Notes under the pieces: model-generated
Database searches by the model: none
The model's input: the letters and a program-made list of their open reading frames with translations, nothing else
What the model was told of the DNA's origin: nothing
Assembly: GCF_004791165.1 (NCBI RefSeq)
Contig: NZ_SRUZ01000004.1
Location: 186,001 to 250,000 of the forward strand
Direction of reading: 5' to 3'
DNA length: 64,000 bases
Source of the DNA: Mesorhizobium sp. M8A.F.Ca.ET.218.01.1.1
Lineage (GTDB): Bacteria; Pseudomonadota; Alphaproteobacteria; Rhizobiales; Rhizobiaceae
Position numbers and translations under genes: made by a program
Shown: positions 23,632 to 32,858 of the stretch, piece after piece
Position numbering within the stretch: position 1 is the first letter of the stretch
Layout of the letters: every line of letters begins with the position of its first letter

Positions 23632-24219
23632 ATGCAGCTCAAAAGGCTCGCCTCATTCCTTGTTGTGCTCGCCGGTCTCTTGACCGCGTCCGTTTCCGCC
23701 TATGCTGCAGACCCGGAAAACACCATGATCATCACGCTGAAGGGGGGCGACGTCACCATAGCGTTGCGCCCCGATCTGGCACCCAAGCATGTCGCGCAGA
23801 TCAAGAAGCTGGTGCGCGATCATGCCTATGACAATGTGGCTTTCCATCGCGTCATCGACGGCTTCATGGCGCAGACCGGCGACGTCAAGTTCGGCAACAT
23901 GGAAAAGGGATTTAACGCCCAGGCCGTCGGCACCGGCGGCTCGGACCTGCCCGACCTGCCGGCCGAATTCTCTCAGACCGAGCGCTACAAGCGTGGCGTG
24001 GTCGGCATGGCCCGCTCGCAGGATCCGAACTCCGCCAATTCGCAGTTCTTCATCATGTTCGCACCGGCACCGCCGCTCGATGGCCAATATACCATCGTCG
24101 GCAATGTCGTCAGCGGCATGGAGCTGGTGGACAAGATCAAGAAGGGCGACGAGGCGGACAATGGCACGGTTGCCGATCCCGACCGGATGATCAAAGTGCG
24201 CATTGCCGCCGACAAATAG
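23632..24219 (+). CDS. periplasmic cyclophilin-type peptidyl-prolyl isomerase
   Basis: A 195-residue cyclophilin with a clear signal peptide (hydrophobic core ASFLVVLAGLLTASVSAYA, cleavage after AYA). The catalytic arginine lies in VAFHRVIDGFMAQTGD, and SQDPNSANSQFFIMFA is the usual second motif. It helps fold exported proteins by isomerising Xaa-Pro bonds. Its cytoplasmic paralogue follows 26 bases later; the two genes probably arose by tandem duplication. Confidence 0.93.
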   Translation: MQLKRLASFLVVLAGLLTASVSAYAADPENTMIITLKGGDVTIALRPDLAPKHVAQIKKLVRDHAYDNVAFHRVIDGFMAQTGDVKFGNMEKGFNAQAVGTGGSDLPDLPAEFSQTERYKRGVVGMARSQDPNSANSQFFIMFAPAPPLDGQYTIVGNVVSGMELVDKIKKGDEADNGTVADPDRMIKVRIAADK

Positions 24220-24245
24220 TTCCATTTTACAAAAGGATATCTGAC

Positions 24246-24758
24246 ATGGCTGAGATCAAGGACCGCGAGAACGCGCTCATCATGGAAACGACCAAGGGCG
24301 AGGTCGTCATCGAACTGTTTCCCGATTTGGCCCCCGGCCATGTCGCCCGCATCAAGGAACTGGCGCGCGAAGGCGCCTATGATGGCGTCGTCTTCCACCG
24401 CGTCATCGAAGGCTTCATGGCGCAGACCGGCGACGTCAAGTTCGGCAACTCGAGCAAGCCCTCGTTCGCGCCTTCCCGCGCGGGCATGGGCGGCTCGGAA
24501 AAGCCTGACCTGAAGGCAGAGTTCTCCAACGCGAACCACGGTCGCGGCACCTGCTCGATGGCCCGTTCGCAGAACCCGAACTCGGCCAATTCGCAGTTCT
24601 TCATCTGTTTCGACGATGCCGCGTTCCTCAACCGCCAGTACACGGTCTGGGGCCAGGTCATCGAAGGCATGGAGAATGTCGACAAGATCAAGCGCGGCGA
24701 GCCGGTGCAGGATCCCGACAAGATCGTGTCGCTGAAGGTCGCGGCAGACGTCAAGTAA
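24246..24758 (+). CDS. cytoplasmic cyclophilin-type peptidyl-prolyl isomerase
   Basis: A 170-residue cyclophilin without a signal peptide. Motifs are VVFHRVIEGFMAQTGD with the catalytic Arg and RSQNPNSANSQFFICFDD. It has an insertion (SSKPSFAPSRAGMGGSEKPD) characteristic of rhizobial PpiB. It is a folding catalyst in the cytoplasm. It ends 12 bases before the DMT-family gene and may be co-transcribed with coaD, queA and tgt. Confidence 0.94.
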   Translation: MAEIKDRENALIMETTKGEVVIELFPDLAPGHVARIKELAREGAYDGVVFHRVIEGFMAQTGDVKFGNSSKPSFAPSRAGMGGSEKPDLKAEFSNANHGRGTCSMARSQNPNSANSQFFICFDDAAFLNRQYTVWGQVIEGMENVDKIKRGEPVQDPDKIVSLKVAADVK

Positions 24759-24770
24759 GGCGAAACGACA

Positions 24771-25220
24771 ATGATGGGCGTCGTCTGGTCGCTTCTCGGC
24801 ATCCTGTCCGGCGCCTTCATTGCGATTCAGGCGCCGATCAATTCGCAGCTGGCGCGCGGCCTGGGTCTCCCGGTCGCGGCGGCCGCGTTTTCGTTCCTGT
24901 CGGGCGCGGTCGTGCTCGGCATCATCTCGGTAACGGTGGTGAAGCTGCAAGGCATTTCGCTTGACTGGAAGGCGCCGGCGCCGTGGCTGTTCGTCGCCGG
25001 GGGCATGCTCGGCGGCTTCTATGTCACGCTCTCCACCATCTTGACGCCACGCATCGGCGCCGCCGCCCTTATGGCGTTCCTGGTGGCCGGTCAGTTGCTC
25101 GCCGGCATGCTCATCGACCGCGTCGGCTTCCTCGGTGTCGCGGTGCGTGAAATCTCGCTCGGCCGCATCGCCGGCGCCGTGCTTCTGCTGGCCGGAGCGC
25201 TGCTCGTTCGGCTGTTTTGA
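24771..25220 (+). CDS. DMT-superfamily membrane protein (YdcZ/DUF606)
   Basis: A 149-residue protein with about five membrane segments: LLGILSGAFIAIQAPINSQLA (core AFIAIQAPINSQLA) opens the protein and [19 protein letters not shown] closes it. It is one half-size unit of the DMT fold, so it likely works as a dimer. Substrate unknown. It is followed by queA after six bases, which implies one transcript. Confidence 0.82.
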   Translation: MMGVVWSLLGILSGAFIAIQAPINSQLARGLGLPVAAAAFSFLSGAVVLGIISVTVVKLQGISLDWKAPAPWLFVAGGMLGGFYVTLSTILTPRIGAAALMAFLVAGQLLAGMLIDRVGFLGVAVREISLGRIAGAVLLLAGALLVRLF

Positions 25221-25226
25221 TTCCCG

Positions 25227-26315
25227 ATGCGCGTCGACCTCTTTGATTTCGACCTGCCGGAAGAGCGCATCGCGCTTCGCCCGGCAGAGCCGCGCGACAG
25301 CGCCAAAATGCTCGTCGTCGAGCCGGGCAAGGGGCTGGAGGACCGGACGGTTGGCGATCTGCCGTCGTTGCTCCGCGCCGGCGACGTGCTGGTCTTCAAC
25401 GACACCAAGGTCATTCCAGCGCAACTGAAAGGCATCAGGCGGCGCGGTGAAGCGGCTGCGCAGGTCGAGGCCACGCTGCACATGCGCATGGCTCCAGACC
25501 GCTGGCTGGCGTTCATGCGGCCGGGAAAGCGCATCGCCGCCGGTGACCGCATCCATTTCGGTCATGACGGCAATTCCTGTTTCCTTGGCCAGCTCGATGC
25601 CACGGTGATCGAAAAGGGCGAGGGCGGCGAAGCGTTGCTCGGCTTTGATCTATCCGGGCCCTTCCTCGACGAGGCGCTGCACGCGGTCGGCCACATTCCG
25701 TTGCCGCCCTACATCGCCTCGAAGCGCGATGACGACGAGCGCGACCATGCCGATTACCAGACCATCTATGCCCGGGAAGAAGGTGCGGTAGCGGCGCCCA
25801 CCGCTGGCCTGCATTTCACGCCCGAGCTTTTTGCGGCGTTGGACGCCAAGGGGATCGAGCGCCGCTTCGTCACGCTGCATGTCGGCGCCGGCACGTTCCT
25901 GCCGGTGAAGGCGGACGACACCGCCGACCACAAGATGCATGCCGAGATCGGCTCGGTCAGCGAGGCGACCGCCAGCGCGCTCAACGCCGCGAAGGCGAGG
26001 GGTGGGCGCATCATTGCCGTCGGCACCACCTCGCTGCGTCTGCTGGAAAGCGCGGCGCGTGACGACGGTACGGTGGCGCCATGGTCCGGACCGACCGACA
26101 TCTTCATCACGCCCGGCTACCGCTTTCGCACCGCCGACATGCTGATGACCAATTTCCATCTGCCGCGCTCGACACTGTTCATGCTGGTTTCGGCCTTCAG
26201 CGGTCTCGATACGATGCGTGCCGCCTATGCGCATGCCATTGCGAACCGTTACAGGTTCTACTCCTATGGCGACGCAAGCCTGCTTTACCGAGCGGAGATG
26301 AGCGATGGACGATGA
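25227..26315 (+). CDS. queA: QueA, tRNA preQ1(34) S-adenosylmethionine ribosyltransferase-isomerase
   Basis: A 362-residue enzyme that turns preQ1 in tRNA into epoxyqueuosine, using the ribosyl part of S-adenosylmethionine. Family motifs are visible: [22 protein letters not shown] at the start (core LPEERIA), [23 protein letters not shown] and [12 protein letters not shown], and later [10 protein letters not shown]. Length is normal. It is followed by an overlapping small gene and then tgt, so two enzymes of queuosine synthesis are in one operon. Confidence 0.96.
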   Translation: MRVDLFDFDLPEERIALRPAEPRDSAKMLVVEPGKGLEDRTVGDLPSLLRAGDVLVFNDTKVIPAQLKGIRRRGEAAAQVEATLHMRMAPDRWLAFMRPGKRIAAGDRIHFGHDGNSCFLGQLDATVIEKGEGGEALLGFDLSGPFLDEALHAVGHIPLPPYIASKRDDDERDHADYQTIYAREEGAVAAPTAGLHFTPELFAALDAKGIERRFVTLHVGAGTFLPVKADDTADHKMHAEIGSVSEATASALNAAKARGGRIIAVGTTSLRLLESAARDDGTVAPWSGPTDIFITPGYRFRTADMLMTNFHLPRSTLFMLVSAFSGLDTMRAAYAHAIANRYRFYSYGDASLLYRAEMSDGR

Positions 26316-26574
26316 TCTGCAAACCCTCGATCGCGAAAGCCTCGTCGCGGAAGTGAAAAAGCTGCGCGCCGGTATTCGCGCGCACCGCGATACATCAGGC
26401 CATGATCTGTGCTGGCATCACCCCGATCTGTGGGATCTGCTGCCTGAAAAGACCGAGCCGGCGATCGCCGTGCCACCCTGGCCCAAATTCATGCGCGGCT
26501 GCATCCAATACCGCCAGTCGCTCGACAGGCAGGCGCCGGGTGCGCCGGTCCACGACAAGGAATTCAATGGCTGA
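26305..26574 (+). CDS. small hypothetical protein between queA and tgt, 89 residues
   Basis: The gene overlaps the end of queA by 11 bases and the start of tgt by eight, so it is held in the operon by translation. The product has an acidic/basic helical first part ([18 protein letters not shown]) and a Trp/His-rich second part ([29 protein letters not shown]). No signal or membrane segment. I do not know a function. Its tight position suggests a role near queuosine synthesis, but that is inference. Confidence 0.72.
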   Translation: MDDDLQTLDRESLVAEVKKLRAGIRAHRDTSGHDLCWHHPDLWDLLPEKTEPAIAVPPWPKFMRGCIQYRQSLDRQAPGAPVHDKEFNG

Positions 26575-27697
26575 GACGTTCACCTTCAAGGTGCTGGCGA
26601 CCGATGGCAAGGCGCGGCGCGGCCTGATCGACATGCCGCGCGGCGAAATCCGCACGCCGGCCTTCATGCCGGTCGGCACCGGTGGCACCGTGAAGGCCAT
26701 GTACATGGACCAGGTGCGCGGCGTCGGCGCCGACATCATCCTGGGCAACACCTATCACCTGATGCTTCGCCCTGGCGCCGAACGTGTCGCGCGGCTTGGC
26801 GGTCTGCACGAATTCGCCCGCTGGCCGCACCCGATCCTGACCGACAGCGGCGGATTCCAGGTGATGTCGCTGTCGAAGCTGAGGAAGCTGACAGAGAAAG
26901 GCGTCACCTTCCGTTCGCACATCGATGGCGCGGCTTATGAGATGTCACCCGAGCGTTCGATCGAGATTCAAGGCCTGCTCGATTCCGATATTCAGATGCA
27001 GCTTGACGAATGCACGGCGCTGCCGGCCGAGTTGAAAGAGATCGAGCGCGCAATGGACCTGTCGCTGCGCTGGGCGGAGCGCTGCAAGACGGCGTTCGGC
27101 GACCAGCCCGGCAAGGCGATGTTCGGCATCGTGCAAGGTGGCGACAACGCCGCGCTCAGGGTGCGTTCGGCGCAGGCGCTGAGCGCGATGAACCTCAAGG
27201 GTTATGCCGTCGGCGGCCTGGCTGTCGGCGAGCCGCAAGCGGTGATGCTCGACATGCTCGACATCACGTGCCCGGAACTGCCTGACAAAAAGCCGCGCTA
27301 CCTGATGGGCGTGGGCACGCCGGACGATATCCTGAAATCGGTGGCGCGCGGCATCGACATGTTCGACTGCGTGATGCCGACGCGAGCCGGCCGGCATGGT
27401 CTTGCCTATACCAGGCGCGGCAAGGTCAATCTGCGCAACGCCCGTCACGCTGACGATCCGCGCCCGCTCGACGAAGAGAGTGATTGCCCCGCTGCGCGCG
27501 ACTATTCGCGCGCTTATCTGCACCATCTGGTGCGTTCGCAGGAGGCGCTCGGGGCGATGCTGCTGACCTGGAACAATCTTTCCTACTACCAGAAGCTGAT
27601 GCAGGACATCCGGGCCGCGATCGAGAGCGGCACCTTCGAACTGCGCTCGGGCGAGATATCCGAGGGTTGGGCCAAAGGCGACCTGCCCGTACTTTGA
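26567..27697 (+). CDS. tgt: Tgt, tRNA-guanine transglycosylase
   Basis: A 376-residue TIM-barrel enzyme that swaps guanine-34 of certain tRNAs for preQ1. Catalytic Asp93 ([12 protein letters not shown]) and nucleophile Asp267 ([14 protein letters not shown]) are present. The usual zinc site CxCxxC...H is not: the aligned positions read Ser305, Cys307, Ala310 ([19 protein letters not shown]) and Asn336 ([10 protein letters not shown]). The fold must be held there without zinc, or the enzyme is altered. The start at 26567 (MAETFTFKV) gives the family length; an upstream in-frame start gives an unrelated N-terminus. Confidence 0.95.
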   Translation: MAETFTFKVLATDGKARRGLIDMPRGEIRTPAFMPVGTGGTVKAMYMDQVRGVGADIILGNTYHLMLRPGAERVARLGGLHEFARWPHPILTDSGGFQVMSLSKLRKLTEKGVTFRSHIDGAAYEMSPERSIEIQGLLDSDIQMQLDECTALPAELKEIERAMDLSLRWAERCKTAFGDQPGKAMFGIVQGGDNAALRVRSAQALSAMNLKGYAVGGLAVGEPQAVMLDMLDITCPELPDKKPRYLMGVGTPDDILKSVARGIDMFDCVMPTRAGRHGLAYTRRGKVNLRNARHADDPRPLDEESDCPAARDYSRAYLHHLVRSQEALGAMLLTWNNLSYYQKLMQDIRAAIESGTFELRSGEISEGWAKGDLPVL

Positions 27698-27850
27698 ATT
27701 GGGATCCGAGCACACTCTTTCTAAACATAACCAAGAGTAATTGTTCCGAGCTATATTCAGGCAAGGGGCAAGAAACTGTCCGCAACAGCAGACCCATCTG
27801 TCGACAATTCTAAATTAGCACTGCATAATTCGCATGCTAGTGTCCTGCGT

Positions 27851-29248
27851 TTGGCAACGCGCAAGCATCGTGGTGTCGGCCCGGCGATTGCCGCGATCGC
27901 AGCAATCGGCCTTTTCTTGCGATTGATGGGTGCGCGCGGCGATCTCTGGCTGGACGAGATCTGGAGCTTCTTGCTGCTCGAGCCGCTTACCTCGATCGAT
28001 CAGATATTCTGGCGCGTAAACCACGACAACAATCATTTCCTCAATTCGATCTACCTGTACCTGATCGGTCCTTATGCCTCGCCATTGCTTCAGCGCGGCT
28101 TGTCGATTGCGCTCGGCGTCGGCACAATCATTGCCGCAGCCGTGGCTGCGCAAGGCCGATGGGCTGGTGTCATCACAAGCATGCTGTTTGCGGTGAGCTA
28201 TCCGATGGTCCATTACGGCTCCGAGGCGAGAGGCTATGCCGGGCTGGTGCTGTTCACGCTCCTCTCGGTCGTGTTCCTGGAACGCCGGTTCGACACAGGC
28301 CGTTCAGGCATCGCATTCGCGGTCATCGTCCTTCTCGGGTTTTTGTCCCACCTCACGATGGTAGAAACGGTGGTGGTTCTGGTGGCCTGGAGCGCCTGGC
28401 TCATCTGGCGGCGCACCGGCAGTCTGGGTCGCGTCAATGTCGAACTGGGGCAGATTTTCACGCCGGCATTCCTTGCTTTGCTGCCGCTAGCCGCCTGCGT
28501 AACGATCGGCAGCCAGACGTTTGGCTTCAAGGTCGGCGGCGTTTCGCCGTTCTCGCTCCAGGCCTTCGTCCAAGGCTACGGCGGAATGATCCGCTGTCTG
28601 TTCGGCTTGCCGCCTTGGATCAGCAACTTGGCCTGTATTGCCTTGGCCTGCGGCCTTGTCTGCGTCTTTGCCGGTATTCGGCGCGATCGGCGGGCCAGTC
28701 TCTATGTCATCGGGATTATCGGACTGCCTATTCTGATGGCGGCAGCACAGCTGCCGACCCTCGATTTCCCGCGCTACTTTCTGGTCAGTGCAACATTGCT
28801 GTTGCTTTGCGCGGGCGAGTTGCTTGCGCTCGGGTTCGCCGCCGCTGGCATATATCGGCTTGTTGCCGTCGGGGGGCTGGTGGCAATCCTAGCCGGCACG
28901 ATGACGTTTCTGTTGCCATTCTACGAAAAGGGACGCGGATCCTATGCTGTCATCGTTGAGGAGATGACGCGCAATGGCGCAACGAGCTACGCCAGCAATC
29001 AAGATTTTCGGATCGCGGTGATTGTCAACTATTTTGCCAAACGGCTGGGACGCCAGTCATTGCTCGTCGCGGCCGACAAGATATGTGACGAGCGTCCGTC
29101 CTGGCTGATCCTCGAGGGCGCCGTGGACCAGCAGCCGGAGCATGTCGCCGCCCCGTCCGGCTGCCTGTTGACCTATGATCGCGTCGATGCCTCGACGAGT
29201 TGGGGACTGTCGGGGCAGGGCTGGACGCTCTATCAACGCCAGGATTGA
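27851..29248 (+). CDS. GT-C type membrane glycosyltransferase (family 39-like)
   Basis: A 465-residue protein with about 10-12 membrane segments. The first loop has the GT-C catalytic motif DLWLDEIWSFLLLEP (Asp-Glu), and HYGSEARGYAGLVLF resembles the second conserved loop of ArnT/PMT-like enzymes. It probably transfers a sugar from a polyprenyl-phosphate donor to a glycan or lipid at the periplasmic face; donor and acceptor are unknown. The only in-frame start I find is TTG at 27851, so the start is uncertain. The 150 bases upstream are AT-richer than the surroundings and may hold the promoter. Confidence 0.8.
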   Translation: MATRKHRGVGPAIAAIAAIGLFLRLMGARGDLWLDEIWSFLLLEPLTSIDQIFWRVNHDNNHFLNSIYLYLIGPYASPLLQRGLSIALGVGTIIAAAVAAQGRWAGVITSMLFAVSYPMVHYGSEARGYAGLVLFTLLSVVFLERRFDTGRSGIAFAVIVLLGFLSHLTMVETVVVLVAWSAWLIWRRTGSLGRVNVELGQIFTPAFLALLPLAACVTIGSQTFGFKVGGVSPFSLQAFVQGYGGMIRCLFGLPPWISNLACIALACGLVCVFAGIRRDRRASLYVIGIIGLPILMAAAQLPTLDFPRYFLVSATLLLLCAGELLALGFAAAGIYRLVAVGGLVAILAGTMTFLLPFYEKGRGSYAVIVEEMTRNGATSYASNQDFRIAVIVNYFAKRLGRQSLLVAADKICDERPSWLILEGAVDQQPEHVAAPSGCLLTYDRVDASTSWGLSGQGWTLYQRQD

Positions 29249-29263
29249 AGTGAGCGAACTGGT

Positions 29264-29683
29264 TCAGGAGCTCAGCGAATTCGAGGCGCGCAGGCTGCAG
29301 CCGGTGATCTGGAATGTGCCGTCGGGCTGCTGCTGAAGCGTGTAGACCGCCTCATAGTCCTTGCCGTCGGGGCCAATGATCAGCACCTGCTGGACGATCG
29401 AACCCGGGCCCGTCTGCTCGACCTTGCCGAAAGAGTAGGACCGTGGCTTGCGCACAGGCGGGTAGCCGTTGGTCACCATGTTCATGAAAGCATCGACGGT
29501 CGGGAATACCTGCTTCACGTTCGGAGCGGCGAAGCTGTAGGCCTTGGCGCCGTCATCGGCGATGAGGGCCTTCAATTGACCGTCGATGACGGCTTGGCCA
29601 GCCTTGATCTCGGCATCGCCGGCAAACGCCTGGGAAGCCAGCATGAGCGAAACGAACGCGAATGCGAAAAAGCCGCGGCGCAT
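29264..29683 (-). CDS. DUF4864 exported protein
   Basis: A 139-residue protein with a signal peptide (MRRGFFAFAFVSLMLASQAFAG, core FAFAFVSLMLAS) and a mature domain matching DUF4864: VIDGQLKALIADDGAKAYSFAAP, FMNMVTNGYPPVRKPRSYSFG (core NGYPPVRKPRSY) and a C-terminal Cys in FQITGCSLR. The fold is thought to be NTF2-like. Role unknown. GGAGAC precedes the chosen start. It is convergent with the glycosyltransferase gene. Confidence 0.82.
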   Translation of the reverse strand: MRRGFFAFAFVSLMLASQAFAGDAEIKAGQAVIDGQLKALIADDGAKAYSFAAPNVKQVFPTVDAFMNMVTNGYPPVRKPRSYSFGKVEQTGPGSIVQQVLIIGPDGKDYEAVYTLQQQPDGTFQITGCSLRASNSLSS

Positions 29684-29953
29684 GGCCTGTCTCCACCGTC
29701 CCTCGAAAAGCCGCCTCCAGAAAAGCTGTTGCGGAGGCATCCTAACATACGGGTGACGGCGCTTCACGGTTTCAGCGGCCGCCAATATTCGTCCCGGCTA
29801 GGCGGATTCCTCGAGCGCGGCATGCCGGTTGCGAAGATGCGCGAGGCCGTGGCCAAGGCCCGCGCCGGCTAAGTGCGCATTCCAGCGCTTGAAAGCCCGC
29901 CTCCAGTCTGCCAGAAGGGCCGCTTGAACGTGGACGTTTAGCGGGACGAAGCC

Positions 29954-30190
29954 ATGAAGGCGTTTTTCGTGCAGATCAAATGCGAGCTGGGCAAATCCTA
30001 CGAGGTTGCCAGCGCGCTTGCCGACGCCGAGATTGCTTCGGAAATCTACTCCACCGCCGGCAATTACGATCTGCTCGCCAAATTCTATGTCGATGATGAG
30101 GAAGACGTCGGCCATTTCGTCAACGAGAAGGTGCAGATTCTTCCCGGCATCAAGGACACCTTCACCGTCGTCACCTTCCGCGCCTTCTAG
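29954..30190 (+). CDS. stand-alone AsnC/Lrp-type ligand-binding (RAM) domain
   Basis: A 78-residue protein that corresponds to the effector-binding half of Lrp/AsnC regulators without the HTH: AFFVQIKCELGKSYEVASALAD, TAGNYDLLAKFYVDDEED and LPGIKDTFTVVTFRAF (cores AGNYDLLAKFYV, PGIKDTFTVV). Such domains bind amino acids or form rings, and may modulate full-length Lrp proteins. No DNA-binding region is present upstream. It stands alone between the DUF4864 gene and the ATP-grasp cluster. Confidence 0.85.
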   Translation: MKAFFVQIKCELGKSYEVASALADAEIASEIYSTAGNYDLLAKFYVDDEEDVGHFVNEKVQILPGIKDTFTVVTFRAF

Positions 30191-30245
30191 TCGCGAAGCG
30201 GATTTGCCCGGGCACGAGGCAAAGCCTGATCAAGCGCATATTTCA

Positions 30246-30266
30246 GCTGCCTCAATTTTAGGCAGC
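30246..30266. terminator. hairpin after the RAM-domain gene
   Basis: GCTGCCT-CAATTTT-AGGCAGC, a perfect 7-base stem 56 bases after the stop. There is no T tract after it; it may terminate weakly or stabilise RNA. Confidence 0.35.
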
Positions 30267-30355
30267 CGCGACATACTCATCGTCAGGTTCTTCCAAATCG
30301 CCGATTGCGCTTGATTTTCTCCGGCGACGCCAGTGAAATGGCGTCACAGGGGAGT

Positions 30356-31774
30356 ATGCGATTGGCAGCGTTCGATGAAATGCTTCCGGAGGTCTCCGGA
30401 CTTAGAAGACCGTATTCGGCTTACGATCGCTGGCTGAAGGAGCAGGATCCAGCCAGACTTACCGAAAAGATGCAGGACGCCGAACGCGTCTTTCGCAAGA
30501 CCGGCATCACTTTTGCCGTTTATGGCGAGCAGGAAGCATCTGAGCGATTGATCCCGTTCGACATCGTTCCCCGCATCATTTCAGGCAATGAGTGGCGCCG
30601 CCTGACGCAAGGCATCGAGCAGCGCGTACAGGCGCTGAACGCCTTCCTCGACGACATCTACCATCGCCAGGAAATCCTTCGCGCCGGCCGCGTCCCAAGG
30701 GACTTGATTGCCAAGAACGAGGCTTTCCTGCCGGAAATGATCGGCGTGCGGCCACCGGCCGGCGTCTACACCCACATTATCGGCGTCGACATCGTGCGCA
30801 TCAGCGAGGACGAGTTCTACGTGCTGGAAGACAATGCACGCACGCCGTCCGGTGTCTCCTACATGTTGGAGAACCGCGAAACGATGATGCAACTGTTCCC
30901 CGAGCTGTTCCAGAAGATCAAGGTGCGGCCGGTGGAGAACTACCCGCAGCTGCTGCGCCAGTCGCTGGCGGCGGTGCGGCCGCAAGGCACCAAGGGGGCG
31001 CCGACCATCGCGGTGCTGACGCCCGGCAGTTTCAATTCTGCCTATTTCGAACACGCCTTCCTTGCCGACCAGATGGGGGTGCAGCTTGTGGAGGGACAGG
31101 ATCTGCGCGTCGTCGACGGCCATGTCGCGATGCGTACGACCGAAGGCTACAAGCAGATCGACGTTCTCTACCGCCGCGTGGATGATTCTTTCCTGGACCC
31201 GCTGACCTTCAGGCCGGATTCAGCTCTTGGCATACCCGGCATCATGGATGTCTACCGCGCCGGGAACATCACCATCGCCAATGCGCCGGGAACCGGCATT
31301 GCCGACGACAAGGCGATCTATTCCTACATGCCGGAGATCGTCGAATTCTACACCGGCCGCAAGGCGATCCTCGGCAACATCCCGACCTGGCGCTGTTCGG
31401 AACCAGACAGCCTGAAATATGTGCTCGAACACATTGATGAGCTCGTCATCAAGGAAGTGCACGGTTCCGGCGGCTACGGCATGCTGGTCGGCCCGGCTGC
31501 AACCAAGAAGGAATGCCAGGATTTTGCCAAGAAGCTGCAGGCCAAGCCGTCTAATTACATCGCCCAACCGACGCTAGCGCTCTCGACCTGTCCGATCCTG
31601 ACTGACAAGGGCCTGGCGCCGCGCCACGTCGACTTGCGGCCTTATGTGCTGGTTTCCGATCGCATCCAGATCGTGCCTGGTGGGCTGACGCGCGTTGCGC
31701 TGAAGGAAGGCTCGCTGGTGGTGAATTCCTCGCAAGGCGGCGGCACCAAGGACACCTGGGTGCTGGATGATTGA
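30356..31774 (+). CDS. circularly permuted type 2 ATP-grasp protein
   Basis: A 472-residue protein of the DUF404/DUF407 group, a circularly permuted ATP-grasp thought to form peptide-like amide bonds. Typical motifs: MLPEVSGLRRPYSAYDRWL at the start, VLEDNARTPSGVSYMLENR, YRRVDDSFLDP and IVEFYTGRKAILGNIPTWR, then VIKEVHGSGGYGMLVGP. The start at 30356 follows AGGGGAG; in-frame starts at 30338 (ATG) and 30305 (TTG) are possible. It heads a four-gene cluster with alpha-E, transglutaminase and Anbu proteins. Iyer, Aravind and colleagues proposed that such clusters make and process an unknown peptide; the substrate is not known. Confidence 0.9.
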   Translation: MRLAAFDEMLPEVSGLRRPYSAYDRWLKEQDPARLTEKMQDAERVFRKTGITFAVYGEQEASERLIPFDIVPRIISGNEWRRLTQGIEQRVQALNAFLDDIYHRQEILRAGRVPRDLIAKNEAFLPEMIGVRPPAGVYTHIIGVDIVRISEDEFYVLEDNARTPSGVSYMLENRETMMQLFPELFQKIKVRPVENYPQLLRQSLAAVRPQGTKGAPTIAVLTPGSFNSAYFEHAFLADQMGVQLVEGQDLRVVDGHVAMRTTEGYKQIDVLYRRVDDSFLDPLTFRPDSALGIPGIMDVYRAGNITIANAPGTGIADDKAIYSYMPEIVEFYTGRKAILGNIPTWRCSEPDSLKYVLEHIDELVIKEVHGSGGYGMLVGPAATKKECQDFAKKLQAKPSNYIAQPTLALSTCPILTDKGLAPRHVDLRPYVLVSDRIQIVPGGLTRVALKEGSLVVNSSQGGGTKDTWVLDD

Positions 31775-31779
31775 GATGG

Positions 31780-31890
31780 GTGAGTAGGGGATAGTCAGTC
31801 GTGAATAGTGGAAGCAGAGGGGACAGGGAAATGCCATATTCCGTTGAGATTCAGTCGCTTGCCATTCCCTACTCGCTATTCCCTGCTCAC
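31780..31890. repeat. imperfect inverted repeat between ATP-grasp and alpha-E genes
   Basis: Arms GTGAGTAGGGGATAG (31780-31794) and CTATTCCCTGCTCAC (31876-31890) pair along all 15 bases if two G-U pairs are allowed. The inner region repeats related words (GAATAGTGG, CCATTCCCTACTC). It looks like a mobile intergenic repeat of the short palindromic kind, and as RNA would fold into a long hairpin inside the operon. Confidence 0.6.
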
Positions 31891-31909
31891 TAGCCCGAAG
31901 GGCCATTCC

Positions 31910-32851
31910 ATGCTTCTCGGCCGCACCGCCAACGGGCTCTACTGGATGAACCGCTATATCGAGCGGGCCGAAAACATGGCGCGGTTGGTCGATGCCGGCC
32001 TGCGCATGGCGCTGACCCGCACTCAAAGCGCCTCGGAGGAGTGGAACTCCGTGCTGCTCAGCGCCGGCTCCGACGCTGCCTTCACGCAGAAGTATTCGGA
32101 CTATTCGGCGGCGAATGTCGCTGATTTCCTGCTGCGCGACACGTCGAACCCTTCAAGCACGATGTCGTCGATCGAGACCGCCCGCAACAATGCGCGCATG
32201 GTGCGCACCGCGCTGACGCGCGAGACCTGGGAGAGCATCAACGAAGCCTGGATGGCGCTGAAACGGATGCTGGCGAGGCCGATCGACGAGCGCGACCTGC
32301 CCAATGTGCTCGATGCGATCAAGCGCGAGACAGCGCTGATCCGTGGCTCGTTCTACGGCACCATGCTGCGCAACGAGATTTTCGACTTCTCGCAGCTCGG
32401 CACCTATGTCGAGCGCGCCGACAACACGGCGCGCATTCTCGACGTGAAATACTACGTGCTGTTGCCGTCGATTTCATGGGTCGGATCGAGCCTGGACAAC
32501 TACCAGTGGGAATCGATCCTGCGTTCGGTGTCAGCGCATCGCTCCTATCGCTGGGTCTACGATGCCGACTACAAGCCCACCAACATCGCCGACTACCTGA
32601 TCCTCAATGTGCGCATGCCGAGGTCGCTGACCTTCTGCTATCGCTTCCTGGCCGAGCATCTGAAGTTCCTCGGCGACGACTATGGCGAGCGTCATGCCTG
32701 CCACGCGACCGCGGAGAAGACCCAGACGATGCTGCGCGCGGGATCGATCAAGGACATATTCGACGCGGGCCTGCACGAGTTCCTGGCCGGGTTCATTCGC
32801 GACAACACCAGGCTCGGCGACGAGATCGCGCAGGACTACAGGTTTTATTGA
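31910..32851 (+). CDS. alpha-E domain protein (DUF403)
   Basis: A 313-residue all-helical protein. It opens with MLLGRTANGLYWMNRYIERAEN (core ANGLYWMNRYIERAE), the hallmark of the alpha-E family, and has FSQLGTYVERADNTARILDVKYY (core YVERADNTARILD) in the middle. It always occurs with circularly permuted ATP-grasp proteins and is taken to be their partner. No catalytic function is proven. The start is the first ATG after the inverted repeat that gives the family N-terminus; the upstream in-frame extension runs through the repeat and is not protein-like. Confidence 0.9.
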   Translation: MLLGRTANGLYWMNRYIERAENMARLVDAGLRMALTRTQSASEEWNSVLLSAGSDAAFTQKYSDYSAANVADFLLRDTSNPSSTMSSIETARNNARMVRTALTRETWESINEAWMALKRMLARPIDERDLPNVLDAIKRETALIRGSFYGTMLRNEIFDFSQLGTYVERADNTARILDVKYYVLLPSISWVGSSLDNYQWESILRSVSAHRSYRWVYDADYKPTNIADYLILNVRMPRSLTFCYRFLAEHLKFLGDDYGERHACHATAEKTQTMLRAGSIKDIFDAGLHEFLAGFIRDNTRLGDEIAQDYRFY

Positions 32852-32858
32852 GGAAGCC

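Noticed and set aside
25100..25250. Riboswitch (preQ1) before queA
   Set aside because: queA follows the upstream gene by six bases; there is no leader that could hold one.
29786..29953. Possible gene fragment ending FLERGMPVAKMREAVAKARAG
   Set aside because: The frame is short, overlaps the start region of the DUF4864 gene and lacks a ribosome site.
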